A stretch of DNA of 64,000 bases from Afipia sp. (GCA_017308595.1 JAFKER010000006.1:434001-498000); one strand, 5' to 3'. Shown: positions 26,816 to 37,803, numbered from the stretch's first letter. Translations and numbers: made by a program. Notes: generated by a model from the sequence alone, not told the origin.

Positions 26816-28654
26816 ATGATCGAAAATCGCAACACCATTCTGGCCGTCATCCTGTCGGGCCTTGTGCTGATCGCGTGGCAGTATTTCTACAACATTCCGA
26901 CCATGGAAAAGCAGCGCGCCGCGCAGCAGGCCGAGCTTGCGCAAAAGCAGGCCGCCAACCCGGCGGCGACACCTGCGACGCCGGCCAATCCGTCGGGCGC
27001 ACCCGCAGCACCCGCGCAGCAAGCCGGAGCGCCGACCACCCCGGCGACTGCCGTCCCCGTACAGCCCCGCGCAACAGTGATCGCCGCTTCGCCGCGCGTG
27101 AAGATCGACACGCCGAACATTTCCGGCAGCATTTCGCTGACCGGCGCACGTATCGATGACGTCGCGCTGGTGCGCTTCCGTGAGACCGTCGATCCGAAAT
27201 CCCCGGCCATCGAGTTGTTCTCGCCATCGGGCACCAAGGACCCGTTCTATGCCGAGTTCGGTTTCGTGCCGTCGGCTGGCTCGACCATCAAGATGCCGAC
27301 CAAGGACACCGTCTGGGCGCAGGAAGGCGCAGGTTCACTGACACCGACAACGCCGGTGACGCTGACCTGGAACAACGGCCAGGGCCTCACTTTCAAGCGC
27401 ACGATCTCGATCGACGACAAGTTCCTTTTCACGATCAAGGACGACGTTGCCAATGTCGGCGATGCGCCGGTCACCATCTATCCGTTCGGCCTGATCTCGC
27501 GTCACGGCACCCCGCATGTGTCAGGCTACTACATCCTGCATGAAGGTCTGATCGGCGTTCTCGGCGACCAGGGTCTGCAGGAATTCGGCTACAAAAAAAT
27601 GGACGAGACCAAGGCGGTGGAGTTCAAGGTCACCAACGCCTGGATGGGCATTACCGACAAGTATTGGGCAGGTACACTGTTGCCGAGCCCGAAGGCGAAC
27701 GTTCAGGCCCGCTTCTCGTCGAACCTTGTCGGCACCCTGCGCACCTACCAGACCGATTACCTGCTCGATCCGATGACCATTGCGATCGGCGGCACCGCGT
27801 CCACCACGACCAACCTGTTCGCGGGTGCCAAGGAAAACGCCACCGTCGACGCCTACGACAAGCAGCTCGGCCTGAACAAGTTCGACCGCCTGATCGACTG
27901 GGGCTGGTTCTACTTCATCACCAAGCCGATGTTCTTCATGATCGACTGGTTCTTCCACATCGTCGGCAACTTCGGCGTGGCGATCCTGCTCGTGACAGTT
28001 CTGGTCAAGCTGGTGTTCTTCCCGCTCGCCAGCAAGTCTTACGCGTCGATGGCAAAGATGAAGGCCGTGCAGCCGCAGCTTGCCGCGCTGAAGGACAAGT
28101 ATCCTGACGACAAGATGAAGCAGCAGCAGGAGATGATGGAGATCTACAAGAAGGAGAAGATTAACCCGATCGCGGGCTGTCTTCCGATTCTGATCCAGAT
28201 TCCCGTGTTCTTCTCGCTCTACAAGGTTCTGTTCGTCACCATCGAAATGCGGCACGCGCCGTTCTTCGGCTGGATCAGGGATTTGTCGGCGCCAGATCCG
28301 ACCAACCTGTTCAACCTGTTCGGCCTGTTTGCGTTCGATCCGACCCAGCTTCCGGTTCTCGGCTATTACCTGCATCTCGGTATCTGGCCGATCATCATGG
28401 GCATCACGATGTGGTTCCAGATGAAGCTGAACCCGACGCCGCCGGATCCGACCCAGAAGATGATCTTCGACTGGATGCCGCTGATCTTCACCTTCATGCT
28501 CGCAGGCTTCCCGGCCGGTCTCGTGATCTACTGGGCTTGGAACAACCTGCTGTCGGTGCTGCAGCAGAGCTACATCATGAAGAAGAACGGCGCGAAGATC
28601 GAACTGTTCGACAATCTGAAGTCGACCTTCGCAGGCTCGAAGAAAACGACCTGA
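26816..28654 (+). CDS. yidC: Membrane protein insertase YidC
   Basis: A 612-residue inner-membrane insertase of the long Gram-negative type. An N-terminal signal anchor (residues 5-22, NTILAVILSGLVLIAWQYF) precedes a Pro/Ala-rich linker (to ~80), a large periplasmic domain (~85-355) and the conserved five-helix core (~375-595), which carries the hydrophilic-groove Arg region (FFPLASKSYASMAKMKAVQP). It inserts proteins alone or with SecYEG. The gene ends in an intrinsic terminator. Confidence 0.97.
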   Translation: MIENRNTILAVILSGLVLIAWQYFYNIPTMEKQRAAQQAELAQKQAANPAATPATPANPSGAPAAPAQQAGAPTTPATAVPVQPRATVIAASPRVKIDTPNISGSISLTGARIDDVALVRFRETVDPKSPAIELFSPSGTKDPFYAEFGFVPSAGSTIKMPTKDTVWAQEGAGSLTPTTPVTLTWNNGQGLTFKRTISIDDKFLFTIKDDVANVGDAPVTIYPFGLISRHGTPHVSGYYILHEGLIGVLGDQGLQEFGYKKMDETKAVEFKVTNAWMGITDKYWAGTLLPSPKANVQARFSSNLVGTLRTYQTDYLLDPMTIAIGGTASTTTNLFAGAKENATVDAYDKQLGLNKFDRLIDWGWFYFITKPMFFMIDWFFHIVGNFGVAILLVTVLVKLVFFPLASKSYASMAKMKAVQPQLAALKDKYPDDKMKQQQEMMEIYKKEKINPIAGCLPILIQIPVFFSLYKVLFVTIEMRHAPFFGWIRDLSAPDPTNLFNLFGLFAFDPTQLPVLGYYLHLGIWPIIMGITMWFQMKLNPTPPDPTQKMIFDWMPLIFTFMLAGFPAGLVIYWAWNNLLSVLQQSYIMKKNGAKIELFDNLKSTFAGSKKTT

Positions 28655-28671
28655 CGTCATTACGCTTCAAG

Positions 28672-28696
28672 CGCCCGGCGCACTGCCGGGCGTTTT
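28672..28696 (+). terminator. Intrinsic terminator after yidC
   Basis: CGCCCGGC, five bases, GCCGGGCG, then TTTT. It lies between yidC and engB, so engB probably depends partly on read-through or its own promoter. Confidence 0.75.
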
Positions 28697-28715
28697 CTTA
28701 TCCGGGTGCCTTCGC

Positions 28716-29381
28716 ATGACCGACACATCCGATGCGGAGCTGATCGAAGCCGGGCGCAAGATCTTCGCCGGCGACTGGCAGTTCATCTGGGCCTCGCCAT
28801 CCATCGAAACGCTGCCGCCGATGAAAGGCGTCGAGGTCGCATTCGCCGGCCGCTCCAATGTCGGCAAATCCAGTCTCATCAATGCGCTGACCGGCCGTAA
28901 CGGGCTGGCGCGCACCTCGCACACGCCCGGCCGCACCCAGGAACTGATTTTCTTTGACGGGCCGACACCTGCGGACGGCAAGGATGCCGGTCTGCGGCTG
29001 GTGGACATGCCGGGCTACGGCTACGCTTCCGCCCCGAAATCGCAGATCGCATCGTGGACCGCGCTGATCCACACATTCCTGCAGGGCCGCGCCAATCTCG
29101 CACGCGTTTATGTGCTGATCGACTCGCGCCATGGCTTCAAGGACGTCGATAACGATGTGCTGAAGACCCTCGACCGATCCGCCGTCAGCTATCAGGTGGT
29201 GCTGACCAAAGCCGATCAGGTGAAAAAGTCCGAGCTCGAAAACACCATCGCAGCGACCAGGCAGGCGCTGGCAAAACATCCGGCAGCTTTTCCCGAGGTG
29301 CTGGTGACCTCATCGCGCACCGGCAGCGGCATGCCCGAACTGCGCGCGGCCATGATCCGTCTTTTGAGAGAGCGAATCTAA
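28716..29381 (+). CDS. engB: Ribosome biogenesis GTPase EngB (YihA/YsxC)
   Basis: A 221-residue GTPase required for late 50S assembly. Motifs in order: G1 GRSNVGKSSL, G3 DMPGYGYA, G4 TKAD, G5 TSSRTGSG. The N-terminal 45 residues (ELIEAGRKIFAGDWQFIWAS) are typical of alphaproteobacterial EngB. ATG 28716 is used. Its stop overlaps the next start by one base. Confidence 0.95.
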   Translation: MTDTSDAELIEAGRKIFAGDWQFIWASPSIETLPPMKGVEVAFAGRSNVGKSSLINALTGRNGLARTSHTPGRTQELIFFDGPTPADGKDAGLRLVDMPGYGYASAPKSQIASWTALIHTFLQGRANLARVYVLIDSRHGFKDVDNDVLKTLDRSAVSYQVVLTKADQVKKSELENTIAATRQALAKHPAAFPEVLVTSSRTGSGMPELRAAMIRLLRERI

Positions 29382-29761
29382 TGACCCAAAATGGTGTGTT
29401 GCGCCTCGCAGTCGTTTTGGCTGGCCTGATGGGCGCCGCCGGCGTGGTGTTGGCCGCCGCCTCCGCGCATCAGGCCGATGCCTCGCGGCTTGCTTCCGCC
29501 TCGTCAATGCTGCTGTTCCACGCCAGCGCCGTGATCGGGGCGGCGCTTTTAACCGGGCACGGCATCGCCCAACGTCTTCTCGGCCTGACCGCGACCTTCG
29601 GCTTCATCGTCGGCGCAGCACTGTTCGCGGGTGACCTTGCCATGCGCCAGTATGCCGGTCATGGATTGTTCACAATGGCCGCACCCACCGGCGGCACCCT
29701 GCTGATCCTGAGCTGGCTGGTGCTGGCCATCGCGGCACTCTGGCCGCGGCCGGCTGCCTGA
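29381..29761 (+). CDS. DUF423 family membrane protein
   Basis: A 126-residue protein with four predicted membrane helices, of the DUF423/YwdK family. The first helix (LAVVLAGLMGAAGVVLAAASAH) and the third (TFGFIVGAALFAGDLAMRQY) match the family pattern, although the usual GAFGAHAL is changed to AAASAHQA. Function unknown. The start overlaps the engB stop (TAATG), implying cotranslation. Followed by argB after 84 bases. Confidence 0.75.
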   Translation: MTQNGVLRLAVVLAGLMGAAGVVLAAASAHQADASRLASASSMLLFHASAVIGAALLTGHGIAQRLLGLTATFGFIVGAALFAGDLAMRQYAGHGLFTMAAPTGGTLLILSWLVLAIAALWPRPAA

Positions 29762-29845
29762 TCCGCGCTGCGGGTGCTTTGCACCCTCGCGTCAATCGGC
29801 TAAACCCTCGGCATCTTTGCCAGCCCGCGCGAACGAGAATTTCCC

Positions 29846-30742
29846 ATGATCGACCTGCCGAACATCAGCCCACAGGATCAGGCCCGCATCCTCTCCGAAG
29901 CGCTGCCGCATATGCAGCAGTACGACGAGGAAACCATCGTCATCAAATACGGCGGCCATGCCATGGGCGAGGAAAATCTCGCCAAGCAGTTCGCCCGCGA
30001 CATCGTCCTGCTGGAGCAGACCGCGATCAATCCCGTGGTCGTGCACGGCGGCGGTCCGCAGATCGCCGCCATGCTCTCGCGCCTCGGCATCAAGTCGGAG
30101 TTCGCCGCAGGCCTGCGCGTTACCGACGCGCCGACCATGGAAATCGTCGAGATGGTGCTGGCCGGTTCGATCAACAAATCGATCGTCAGCCACATCAACG
30201 AAGCCGGCGGCAAGGCCGTCGGCCTGTGCGGCAAGGACGGCAACATGGTCACCGCCACCAAGGCGACGCGCACCATGGTCGATCCCGGCTCCAACATCGA
30301 GAAGGTGGTCGATCTCGGCTTTGTCGGCGAACCGGACAAGGTCGATCTCACATTGCTCAACCAGCTGATCGGTTATGAGCTGATCCCGGTGCTGGCGCCG
30401 CTGGCCTCGTCCACCGACGGCAAGACCTACAATGTCAACGCCGACACCTTTGCCGGTGCGGTGGCTGGGGCGCTCAAGGCCAAGCGCCTCCTGCTGCTGA
30501 CCGACGTACCGGGCGTGCTCGACAAGTCGAAGAAGCTCATTCCTGAACTGTCGATCAAGGATGCTCGCAAGCTCATCGCCGACGGCACGATTTCCGGCGG
30601 CATGATCCCCAAGGTCGAGACCTGCATCTATTCGCTGGAAGCAGGCGTCGAAGGCGTGGTCATCATCGACGGCAAGACACCCCATGCCGTCCTGCTCGAA
30701 CTGTTCACCAATCAGGGCACGGGAACGCTGATCCACAAGTGA
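29846..30742 (+). CDS. argB: Acetylglutamate kinase
   Basis: A 298-residue amino-acid kinase that phosphorylates N-acetyl-L-glutamate, second step of arginine synthesis. Motifs: [10 protein letters not shown] (phosphate-binding Lys), [28 protein letters not shown] and [18 protein letters not shown]; the C-terminal [10 protein letters not shown] is the arginine-feedback type. Length is normal. ATG 29846 gives the usual alphaproteobacterial N-terminus ([20 protein letters not shown]), associated with hexameric arginine-inhibited enzymes. Confidence 0.97.
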   Translation: MIDLPNISPQDQARILSEALPHMQQYDEETIVIKYGGHAMGEENLAKQFARDIVLLEQTAINPVVVHGGGPQIAAMLSRLGIKSEFAAGLRVTDAPTMEIVEMVLAGSINKSIVSHINEAGGKAVGLCGKDGNMVTATKATRTMVDPGSNIEKVVDLGFVGEPDKVDLTLLNQLIGYELIPVLAPLASSTDGKTYNVNADTFAGAVAGALKAKRLLLLTDVPGVLDKSKKLIPELSIKDARKLIADGTISGGMIPKVETCIYSLEAGVEGVVIIDGKTPHAVLLELFTNQGTGTLIHK

Positions 30743-30768
30743 TGCGACCACAAGAGTTCACTCTCGAT

Positions 30769-30890
30769 GTCGTCCCCGCGAAAGCGGGGATCCACCTTTC
30801 TTCCAGCCGGCGGCCAGGGAAACAAAAGCATCGATGAGCATGATGCGAAGTCTATGGCGCACCATGGGTCCCCGCTTTCGCGAGGACGAC
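30769..30890. repeat. Composite palindromic repeat (two inverted 26-bp arms)
   Basis: The left arm 30769-30794 (GTCGTCCCCGCGAAAGCGG…) and right arm 30865-30890 are inverted copies around about 70 bases. Single arms recur near 53449 and 61410. It is a dispersed non-coding element, in this group often near gene ends. It abuts the next CDS, and an upstream start codon within it would add a false N-terminus. Confidence 0.8.
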
Positions 30891-30902
30891 TGCAAAACCA
30901 CT

Positions 30903-31892
30903 ATGGCCGCCGCGCTTTTTCTCTGCGCGATACCATTACTTTCCAGTACCGAAGCCCGCGCCGACCTGAAAATCTGCAACCGCATGAGTTATGTCGTCGA
31001 GGCCGCCATCGGCATCGAAGACAGGACCGCCACCGCGACGCGCGGCTGGTTCCGGATCGATCCGGCCGCTTGCCGCGTGGTCGCGTCAGGCAACATCATC
31101 GCCGATCGTATTCTTCTTCATGCGCGTTCGCTGCCGGTCTATGGCGCGTCGCCTGCGCCGCAAAACGGCACCGACAATCTCTGCATTGCGCAAAAGGATT
31201 TCGTGATCGCGGGCCGACAATGCAACAGCAGCCAGACCTCCGTGCCATTCACCGAAATCAAACCGAGCACATCGGAGGATGGCCATCAGGTCGCATACCT
31301 TGCGGAAGGCGCAGAGTATGACGATGAACAGGCCCGACTCGCCGCGATCCAGCGCCTTCTGGTCATCGCGGGCTATGATGCCGCGCCGATCGACGGCGTC
31401 GACGGACCGAAGACACAGAACGCACTCGCCGCGTTCCTCAAAGCGCGCGGCCTTGCCGCCAATGCAGCGGAAGCGCCGGGCTTTTTTGACGCTATGATCG
31501 CCGCTGTGGAATCGCCATCCGCAACCGGCCTGACCTGGTGCAATGACACGCCCTATCGCGTCATGGCCTCCATCGCCACCGATGACGGCAAGGCCATCAC
31601 CAGCCGCGGCTGGTATCGTATCGAGCCCGGCAAATGCCTGCATCCCGATGTCAGCGGACAGCCGCGCCGACTTTTCAGTTTCGCGGAAGCCGTCGATCCC
31701 ACCGGCCGCACCATCAAGATCAACAGCCGGCCGCTGAACTGGGGCGGATCGACCATGCTCTGCACGCGCGAGGCGCAGTTCGAGTTTTCCGAACAGGGCG
31801 ATTGCGGCGCGCGCGGACTGAACGCCAATGGCTATGACCGCATCGACATGACCGCAGGGACCGGCAAGACCATCCGGTTTGGAATGCCATGA
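30903..31892 (+). CDS. Secreted tandem-DUF1036 protein with peptidoglycan-binding-like middle
   Basis: A 329-residue protein. Signal peptide MAAALFLCAIPLLSSTEARA, then a DUF1036 repeat (DLKICNRMSYVVEAAIG…TRGWFRIDP), a short helical segment resembling PG_binding_1 (AAIQRLLVIAGYDAAPIDGV, residues ~160-195), then a second DUF1036 (LTWCNDTPYRVMASIA…SRGWYRIEPGKC). The start at 30903 is chosen because the ATG at 30834 lies inside a repeat arm and yields non-family residues. Function is unknown; periplasmic location near the wall is inferred. Its stop overlaps the next start. Confidence 0.78.
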   Translation: MAAALFLCAIPLLSSTEARADLKICNRMSYVVEAAIGIEDRTATATRGWFRIDPAACRVVASGNIIADRILLHARSLPVYGASPAPQNGTDNLCIAQKDFVIAGRQCNSSQTSVPFTEIKPSTSEDGHQVAYLAEGAEYDDEQARLAAIQRLLVIAGYDAAPIDGVDGPKTQNALAAFLKARGLAANAAEAPGFFDAMIAAVESPSATGLTWCNDTPYRVMASIATDDGKAITSRGWYRIEPGKCLHPDVSGQPRRLFSFAEAVDPTGRTIKINSRPLNWGGSTMLCTREAQFEFSEQGDCGARGLNANGYDRIDMTAGTGKTIRFGMP

Positions 31893-32590
31893 TCCGTAAA
31901 GACAAACGCAGGTTCAGCCATGTCGAGACCTGGGTGTTCGATCTCGACAACACGCTATATCCGCATCATGTCAACCTGTGGCAACAGGTGGACGTGCGGA
32001 TTCGCGATTTCGTTGCGCAATACCTGAACGTGCCGAAGGACGAAGCCTTCAAAATCCAGAAGGATTATTATCGCCGCTACGGCACCACCATGCGGGGCAT
32101 GATGACCGAGCACGGCCTCAACGCCGACGACTTCCTCGATTACGTGCACAAAATCGATCACTCGCCGCTCGAGCCCAATCCGGCGATGGGTGCCGCGATC
32201 GAACAATTGCCCGGCCGCAAGCTGATCCTCACCAACGGCTCACGCGCCCATGCCGGCGCGGTGCTGGAGCGCCTCGGCATCGGCAGCCATTTCGAGGATG
32301 TGTTCGACATTGTTGCCGCCGAACTGGAGCCCAAACCCGCGCGGCAGACCTATATGAAATTTCTCAGGCTGCATGGCGTCGATCCATCGAAAGCCGCCAT
32401 GTTCGAGGACCTCGCCCGCAATCTGGTGACACCGCACGATCTCGGCATGACCACCGTCCTGGTGGTGCCGGACGGCACCCAAAACGTGGTCCGCGAGGAC
32501 TGGGAGCTGGAAGGGCGCGATGCCGCCTATGTCGATCATATTACTGACGATCTGACCGGGTTTTTGGCAGCCATAAGGGTCCCAAACTAA
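31889..32590 (+). CDS. HAD-superfamily pyrimidine 5'-nucleotidase
   Basis: A 233-residue HAD hydrolase of the SDT1/pyrimidine 5'-nucleotidase group. Motif I is FDLDNTLYP (nucleophile and acid Asp), motif II LILTNGSRAH, motif III Lys in AELEPKPARQTY, and motif IV MFEDLARNL. It removes phosphate from pyrimidine nucleoside monophosphates or modified phosphates. ATG overlaps the preceding stop (ATGA). The next gene is dapD; the functional link is not obvious. Confidence 0.87.
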   Translation: MIRKDKRRFSHVETWVFDLDNTLYPHHVNLWQQVDVRIRDFVAQYLNVPKDEAFKIQKDYYRRYGTTMRGMMTEHGLNADDFLDYVHKIDHSPLEPNPAMGAAIEQLPGRKLILTNGSRAHAGAVLERLGIGSHFEDVFDIVAAELEPKPARQTYMKFLRLHGVDPSKAAMFEDLARNLVTPHDLGMTTVLVVPDGTQNVVREDWELEGRDAAYVDHITDDLTGFLAAIRVPN

Positions 32591-32698
32591 AGCGCTCAGC
32601 TTGACTAAGGGGCTCTAAACCCGACAAAAGATATGCAGAATGTCAGCAAATGCTGGCCCCTTGATTATCGTATCACCGCTTCTCCCCAAGGAACACCA

Positions 32699-33544
<846 letters not shown>

Positions 33545-33550
33545 TCGCGC

Positions 33551-34705
33551 GTGGCTGACGCCCTCTCCATCGCCCGTGATCTCTTGCGTTGCCCTTCGGT
33601 GACGCCGGCGGATGCGGGCGCGCTCGGCGTGCTGGAGAAACTGCTCGGCGATGCCGGGTTCGAGATACATCGCGTCACCTTCTCGGAGCCCGGTGCGGCG
33701 GACATCGACAATCTCTACGCGCGGATTGGCACGCAAGCGCCGCATATCACCTTCGCGGGCCACACCGACGTGGTCCCCGCAGGCGACGAGACCAAATGGA
33801 CGCACGGCGCGTTCGCCGGAGACGTCAAGGACGGCATGTTGTACGGGCGCGGCGCGGTCGACATGAAGGGCGGCATCGCCTGCTCGGTGGCTGCGGTCCT
33901 TGACCATCTTGCGGCGAACGGTGGCAAGCCGAAAGGCTCGATCTCGTTCCTCATTACAGGTGACGAGGAAGACATCGCCGTGAACGGCACCATCAAGCTG
34001 CTGCAATGGGCGGCGGCACGTGGCGAGAAGTTCGACCACTGTGTGCTCGGCGAGCCGAGCAACGTCAATGAGATCGGCGACACCATCAAGGCGGGACGGC
34101 GCGGTTCGCAAAGCGGCACCATCATTGTCGACGGCGTACAGGGTCATGTCGCCTATCCACACCGCGCCTCCAATCCTGTGCCGGACATCGCGGCGATCAT
34201 CGCGTCCGTGAGCGGCGATCCGCTCGACAACGGCACCGAACACTTCCAGCCGTCGAATCTTGAATTCACCTCGGTCGATGTCGGCAACCCCGCCTGGAAC
34301 GTGATTCCGGCGCAGGCGCGGGCACGTTTCAATATCCGCTACAATGACCGCCACACGCGGGAATCGTTGCGCGCACTGATCGAGGAGCGCGTCACCAAGG
34401 CCAGCGGCAACCGCATCAAGGCGCATGTGATCTGGGAGCCCTCGAACTCCGATGCGTTCCTGACCCAGCCCGGACCGTTCACGGAACTCGTATCCGCGGC
34501 CGTTGAAGATGTCACAGGCCGCAGGCCCGAACTCAACACTGGCGGCGGCACGTCGGACGCGCGGTTCATTACGCACTATTGTCCCGTGCTGGAGTTCGGC
34601 CTTGTCGGCCAGACCATGCACCAGATCGACGAACGCACGCCGGTGGCCGACCTCGAAAAGCTGACGAAAATCTATCGCGGCGTGCTGGATCGCTATTTCG
34701 CATGA
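33551..34705 (+). CDS. dapE: Succinyl-diaminopimelate desuccinylase
   Basis: A 384-residue zinc-dependent M20 hydrolase that removes succinate from N-succinyl-LL-diaminopimelate, feeding lysine and peptidoglycan. Metal-ligand motifs: [34 protein letters not shown] and the late His in ARFITHYC. The start codon is GTG 33551. A nucleosidase-like gene starts within its stop codon (ATGA). Confidence 0.96.
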   Translation: MADALSIARDLLRCPSVTPADAGALGVLEKLLGDAGFEIHRVTFSEPGAADIDNLYARIGTQAPHITFAGHTDVVPAGDETKWTHGAFAGDVKDGMLYGRGAVDMKGGIACSVAAVLDHLAANGGKPKGSISFLITGDEEDIAVNGTIKLLQWAAARGEKFDHCVLGEPSNVNEIGDTIKAGRRGSQSGTIIVDGVQGHVAYPHRASNPVPDIAAIIASVSGDPLDNGTEHFQPSNLEFTSVDVGNPAWNVIPAQARARFNIRYNDRHTRESLRALIEERVTKASGNRIKAHVIWEPSNSDAFLTQPGPFTELVSAAVEDVTGRRPELNTGGGTSDARFITHYCPVLEFGLVGQTMHQIDERTPVADLEKLTKIYRGVLDRYFA

Positions 34706-35277
34706 GCAGCGCGAACACAAGCGGTCCCATTGTCGTTCTCACTGCCATCGACAACGAGCTAAAGAAGGAGCGCGCGCCCAAAGGCGTCGAGGTGATCTAT
34801 ACCGGCGTCGGCAAGGTCAACGCTGCGCACGTTGCAGCCCTCACGGTGCTGGCCCTGCAACCGAAACTGATCATCAACTACGGCACCGCGGGCAAGATCG
34901 CGCACATACATAATGGCCTCGTGGAAGTCGCCCACACCGTTCAACGCGATATGGCGGCGATGCCGCTGGCGCCGCGCGGACGCACGCCGTTCGCACCGGA
35001 GATGGATCGCATCTCGTCGGGATTCGACGGCGTGGTCTGCGGCACTGGCGACAGCTTCGTCACCGCCATCGACCCGTGGCTGGTCGAGAACAACATCGAC
35101 ATTGTCGACATGGAATTGTTCGCCATCGCCCATGTCAGCCAACGCCATGCAATCCCGTGGCGCGCGTTCAAGTTCATCACCGACGCCGCAGACGAGAATG
35201 CCGCGGATCACTGGAACGATAACGTCGCCAATGGCGAGGATTTGTTCTGGGATGTGATGAAGAATATCGTGCGGTAA
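34702..35277 (+). CDS. MTA/SAH nucleosidase-like phosphorylase-fold protein
   Basis: A 191-residue protein with the PNP_UDP_1 fold: [39 protein letters not shown], and the substrate/catalytic segment [12 protein letters not shown] followed by [12 protein letters not shown]. It is shorter than MtnN of E. coli (about 232). The likely reaction is hydrolysis of methylthioadenosine or S-adenosylhomocysteine. It is translationally coupled to dapE (four-base overlap), a link I cannot explain functionally. Confidence 0.78.
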   Translation: MSSANTSGPIVVLTAIDNELKKERAPKGVEVIYTGVGKVNAAHVAALTVLALQPKLIINYGTAGKIAHIHNGLVEVAHTVQRDMAAMPLAPRGRTPFAPEMDRISSGFDGVVCGTGDSFVTAIDPWLVENNIDIVDMELFAIAHVSQRHAIPWRAFKFITDAADENAADHWNDNVANGEDLFWDVMKNIVR

Positions 35278-35289
35278 TTGCTATATCGC

Positions 35290-35413
35290 CGTCATTGCCA
35301 GCGAAGCGAAGCAATCCACCTTATCCGGCGTTCTGATTTCAAAAATAGATTGCTTCGTCGCCATAACGCGTCGAAGACGCGCGTAAATGCGCTAATGGCT
35401 CCTCGCAATGACG
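35290..35413. repeat. Palindromic intergenic repeat element, 124 bp
   Basis: Outer arms CGTCATTGC / GCAATGACG and inner arms GAAGCAATC / GATTGCTTC form a nested palindrome between convergent genes. A diverged relative is at 42182-42289. It is of the short mobile-like repeat type common in Bradyrhizobiaceae and fills the 140-base gap before truA. Confidence 0.75.
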
Positions 35414-35417
35414 CCTC

Positions 35418-36155
35418 TCAGTACTCCACCCGCACCAGATAGAGCCCGTCCGGCGGCGCGACCGGGCCGCAGGCCGTGCGGTCACGCGCCTCAAGTGCGT
35501 TGCGCAGATCCTGTGTTGTCCAGCGTCCATGACCGACCCAAACCAGAGAGCCGACCATCGAACGCACCTGGCTGTGCAGAAATGAGCGCGCGGCGGTCGT
35601 GATATTCACCTCATCGCCGTCGCGCATGACATCGATTGTATCGAGTGTCTTTTCCGGGGACTTGGCCTGACACTCGGTGTCGCGGAAGGTCGTGAAATCA
35701 TGCTTGCCGAGCAGCACCTGTGCTGCGTCATGCATGGCCTTGGCATCGAGCGGACGCGGCACGCGCCATGCCTGCCCGGCTTTCAGCGCAAGATTTGCCC
35801 GGTGATTGACGATGCGGTAAATGTAATGCCGCTTGGTCGCCGAGAACCGCGCATCGAAAGTGTCGGGCACGATCTCCGCGGACAGAACCCCGATGGGATG
35901 CGGCCGCAAATGCGCGTTGAGCGCGTCGCGCACGCGATCCGCCCTGTAGTCTTTGGTCAGATCGATATGAGCCACCTGTCCGAGCGCATGCACGCCGGCA
36001 TCGGTGCGCCCCGCACCATTCACCCGCACGCTCTGGCCGGTCATCGCCTTCACGGCGTCTTCCAGCGCGCCTTGCACGGACGGACCCTTGTCCTGATATT
36101 GCCAGCCCCAGAACGGCGCGCCGTCATACTCGATAAGGAGCTTGTAGCGGGGCAT
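35418..36155 (-). CDS. truA: tRNA pseudouridine(38-40) synthase
   Basis: A 245-residue TruA. It opens with the [19 protein letters not shown] motif, and the catalytic Asp lies in [17 protein letters not shown]. It converts U38-U40 in the tRNA anticodon arm. Its ATG overlaps the fmt stop by one base (TGATG), so the pair is cotranslated, an order common in Rhizobiales. Confidence 0.97.
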   Translation of the reverse strand: MPRYKLLIEYDGAPFWGWQYQDKGPSVQGALEDAVKAMTGQSVRVNGAGRTDAGVHALGQVAHIDLTKDYRADRVRDALNAHLRPHPIGVLSAEIVPDTFDARFSATKRHYIYRIVNHRANLALKAGQAWRVPRPLDAKAMHDAAQVLLGKHDFTTFRDTECQAKSPEKTLDTIDVMRDGDEVNITTAARSFLHSQVRSMVGSLVWVGHGRWTTQDLRNALEARDRTACGPVAPPDGLYLVRVEY

Positions 36156-37087
36156 CAGCTTGCACGCGCCGGCGGCTTGAGCGGCGTGCCGTTGAGAAAT
36201 GCTTCCGCTTTCATCGGCGGCTTTCCCGCACGCTGCAATTCCAGAATGCGGATCGCGCCGTCACCGCAGGCGATGGTGAGGTGATCGTCCAGCACATCGC
36301 CCGGCGCGCCGGAGCCTTTGGCAAATTCACAGCGCAGCACTTTGATGCGCACCGGCTCACCATCAATCGCGACCTCGAACCACGCACCAGGAAACGGCGA
36401 CAGGCCATGAATATGCCGCAGCACATCGCGCGCGGATTTTGTCCAGTCGATCCGCGCCTCAAGCTTGTCGATCTTCGCCGCGTAAGTGACGCCCTGTTCG
36501 CTCTGCTTGGTAACCTGCAGGCCACCGCGCGAAAGCCCACCCATCGCACGCACCATCAGGTCTGCGCCCAGCGGCGCCAGCGCATCGTGCAGATCTTGCG
36601 CGGTCATGGCGTCGGTGATCGGCAGGCGCTCGGCCATCGCCACGTCGCCAGTATCGAGCCCGGCATCCATCTTCATCACCATGACACCGCTTTCCGCATC
36701 GCCGGTCATGATAGCGCGCTGAATCGGTGCGGCCCCGCGCCAGCGCGGAAGCAACGATCCATGCAGATTGAAGCAGCCGAGCGGCACGGCATCGAGGATG
36801 TTTTTCGGCAGGATCATGCCGTAGGCCACAACAACTGCGGCGTCCGCGTTATGGGAACGAAACTCTGCTTCGGCTTCCGGCGTCTTGAGGGTCTTCGGCG
36901 TCAATACCGGAATGCCGAGTTGCCGCGCGGCGACATCCACCGGCGTCGCCTGCAGCTTCATGCCCCGTCCGGCGGGTTTCGGCTCGCGTGTATAGACCGC
37001 CACGATCTCGTGGCCGTGATCCGCCAGCGCCAGCAGCGTCGGCACCGCGAAATCGGGCGTGCCCATGAAGATCAGACGAAGCGGCAT
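36155..37087 (-). CDS. fmt: Methionyl-tRNA formyltransferase
   Basis: A 310-residue enzyme that formylates initiator Met-tRNA. It has [19 protein letters not shown], the catalytic segment [21 protein letters not shown] with Asn and His, and the C-terminal tRNA-binding domain ([14 protein letters not shown]). ATG 37087 is preferred to the TTG one codon upstream. It lies 13 bases after def, in the usual def-fmt pairing. Confidence 0.97.
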   Translation of the reverse strand: MPLRLIFMGTPDFAVPTLLALADHGHEIVAVYTREPKPAGRGMKLQATPVDVAARQLGIPVLTPKTLKTPEAEAEFRSHNADAAVVVAYGMILPKNILDAVPLGCFNLHGSLLPRWRGAAPIQRAIMTGDAESGVMVMKMDAGLDTGDVAMAERLPITDAMTAQDLHDALAPLGADLMVRAMGGLSRGGLQVTKQSEQGVTYAAKIDKLEARIDWTKSARDVLRHIHGLSPFPGAWFEVAIDGEPVRIKVLRCEFAKGSGAPGDVLDDHLTIACGDGAIRILELQRAGKPPMKAEAFLNGTPLKPPARAS

Positions 37088-37100
37088 CAAGGGCCCCGGC

Positions 37101-37619
37101 TTATTTCGCCGCGAGCTTGGCGGCCTTGGTGAACTTCTTCATCACGCGATCGCGCTTGAGCTTGGAGAGATAGTCCACGAACAGCACGCCGTTGAGATGG
37201 TCGATCTCATGCTGGATGCAGGTTGCATAAAGCCCCTCGGCATCCTCCTCGCGCGTTTTCCCCTCGAGGTCCATGAAGCGCACCCGTACTCGCGCGGGCC
37301 GCTCGACCTCCTCATAGTATTCGGGAATCGAAAGACAGCCCTCTTCATAAACCGAGAGTTCGTCGGACGACGCCAGAATCTCCGGATTGATGAAGACGCG
37401 AGGCTCTTTCTCGCCCTCCTTCTTGGAGAGGTCCATGGTGATCAGCCGCAACGGGACGGCAACCTGGATCGCGGCAAGGCCGATGCCCGGCGCGTCGTAC
37501 ATGGTCTGAAACATGTCGTCGACCAGCGTCCGGATCTCGGGTGTGATCGTCTCAACGGGCTTGGAGATCAGCCGCAACTGTTTGTCCGGCAAGATGATGA
37601 TGTCACGAGGATTGGCCAT
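37101..37619 (-). CDS. def: Peptide deformylase
   Basis: A 172-residue metalloenzyme that removes the formyl group from nascent proteins. Motif 1 GIGLAAIQV, motif 2 EEGCLSIPE (metal Cys) and motif 3 QHEIDHLNG (metal His pair, catalytic Glu) are intact. ATG 37619 ([12 protein letters not shown]) is chosen over upstream codons. It forms a def-fmt-truA run. The divergent region to rmuC holds a CtrA-type box. Confidence 0.97.
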   Translation of the reverse strand: MANPRDIIILPDKQLRLISKPVETITPEIRTLVDDMFQTMYDAPGIGLAAIQVAVPLRLITMDLSKKEGEKEPRVFINPEILASSDELSVYEEGCLSIPEYYEEVERPARVRVRFMDLEGKTREEDAEGLYATCIQHEIDHLNGVLFVDYLSKLKRDRVMKKFTKAAKLAAK

Positions 37620-37709
37620 GCTGCGCGATGTAATGGGCGCGCCCGCCGTGGTCAAACGTGTTGTCGCGCCAAGGTCTTCGCTAAGCCTTGGGCCACGGGT
37701 TCCGCGCCG

Positions 37710-37725
37710 TTAACCGTCAATTAAC
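37710..37725. promoter_or_regulatory. CtrA-type binding site between def and rmuC
   Basis: TTAA, seven bases (CCGTCAA), TTAAC: an exact match to the TTAA-N7-TTAAC consensus of the alphaproteobacterial cell-cycle regulator CtrA. A further TTAAC half site lies at 37745-37749. It is 80 bases before rmuC and 90 bases before def. Confidence 0.6.
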
Positions 37726-37803
37726 CATAGAAATCAGGGATTTATTAACCATAAATGTTCCCTGTTCGTTCGCATTGGAGGCCGAATCGGGTTACAAGGA
37801 GCA

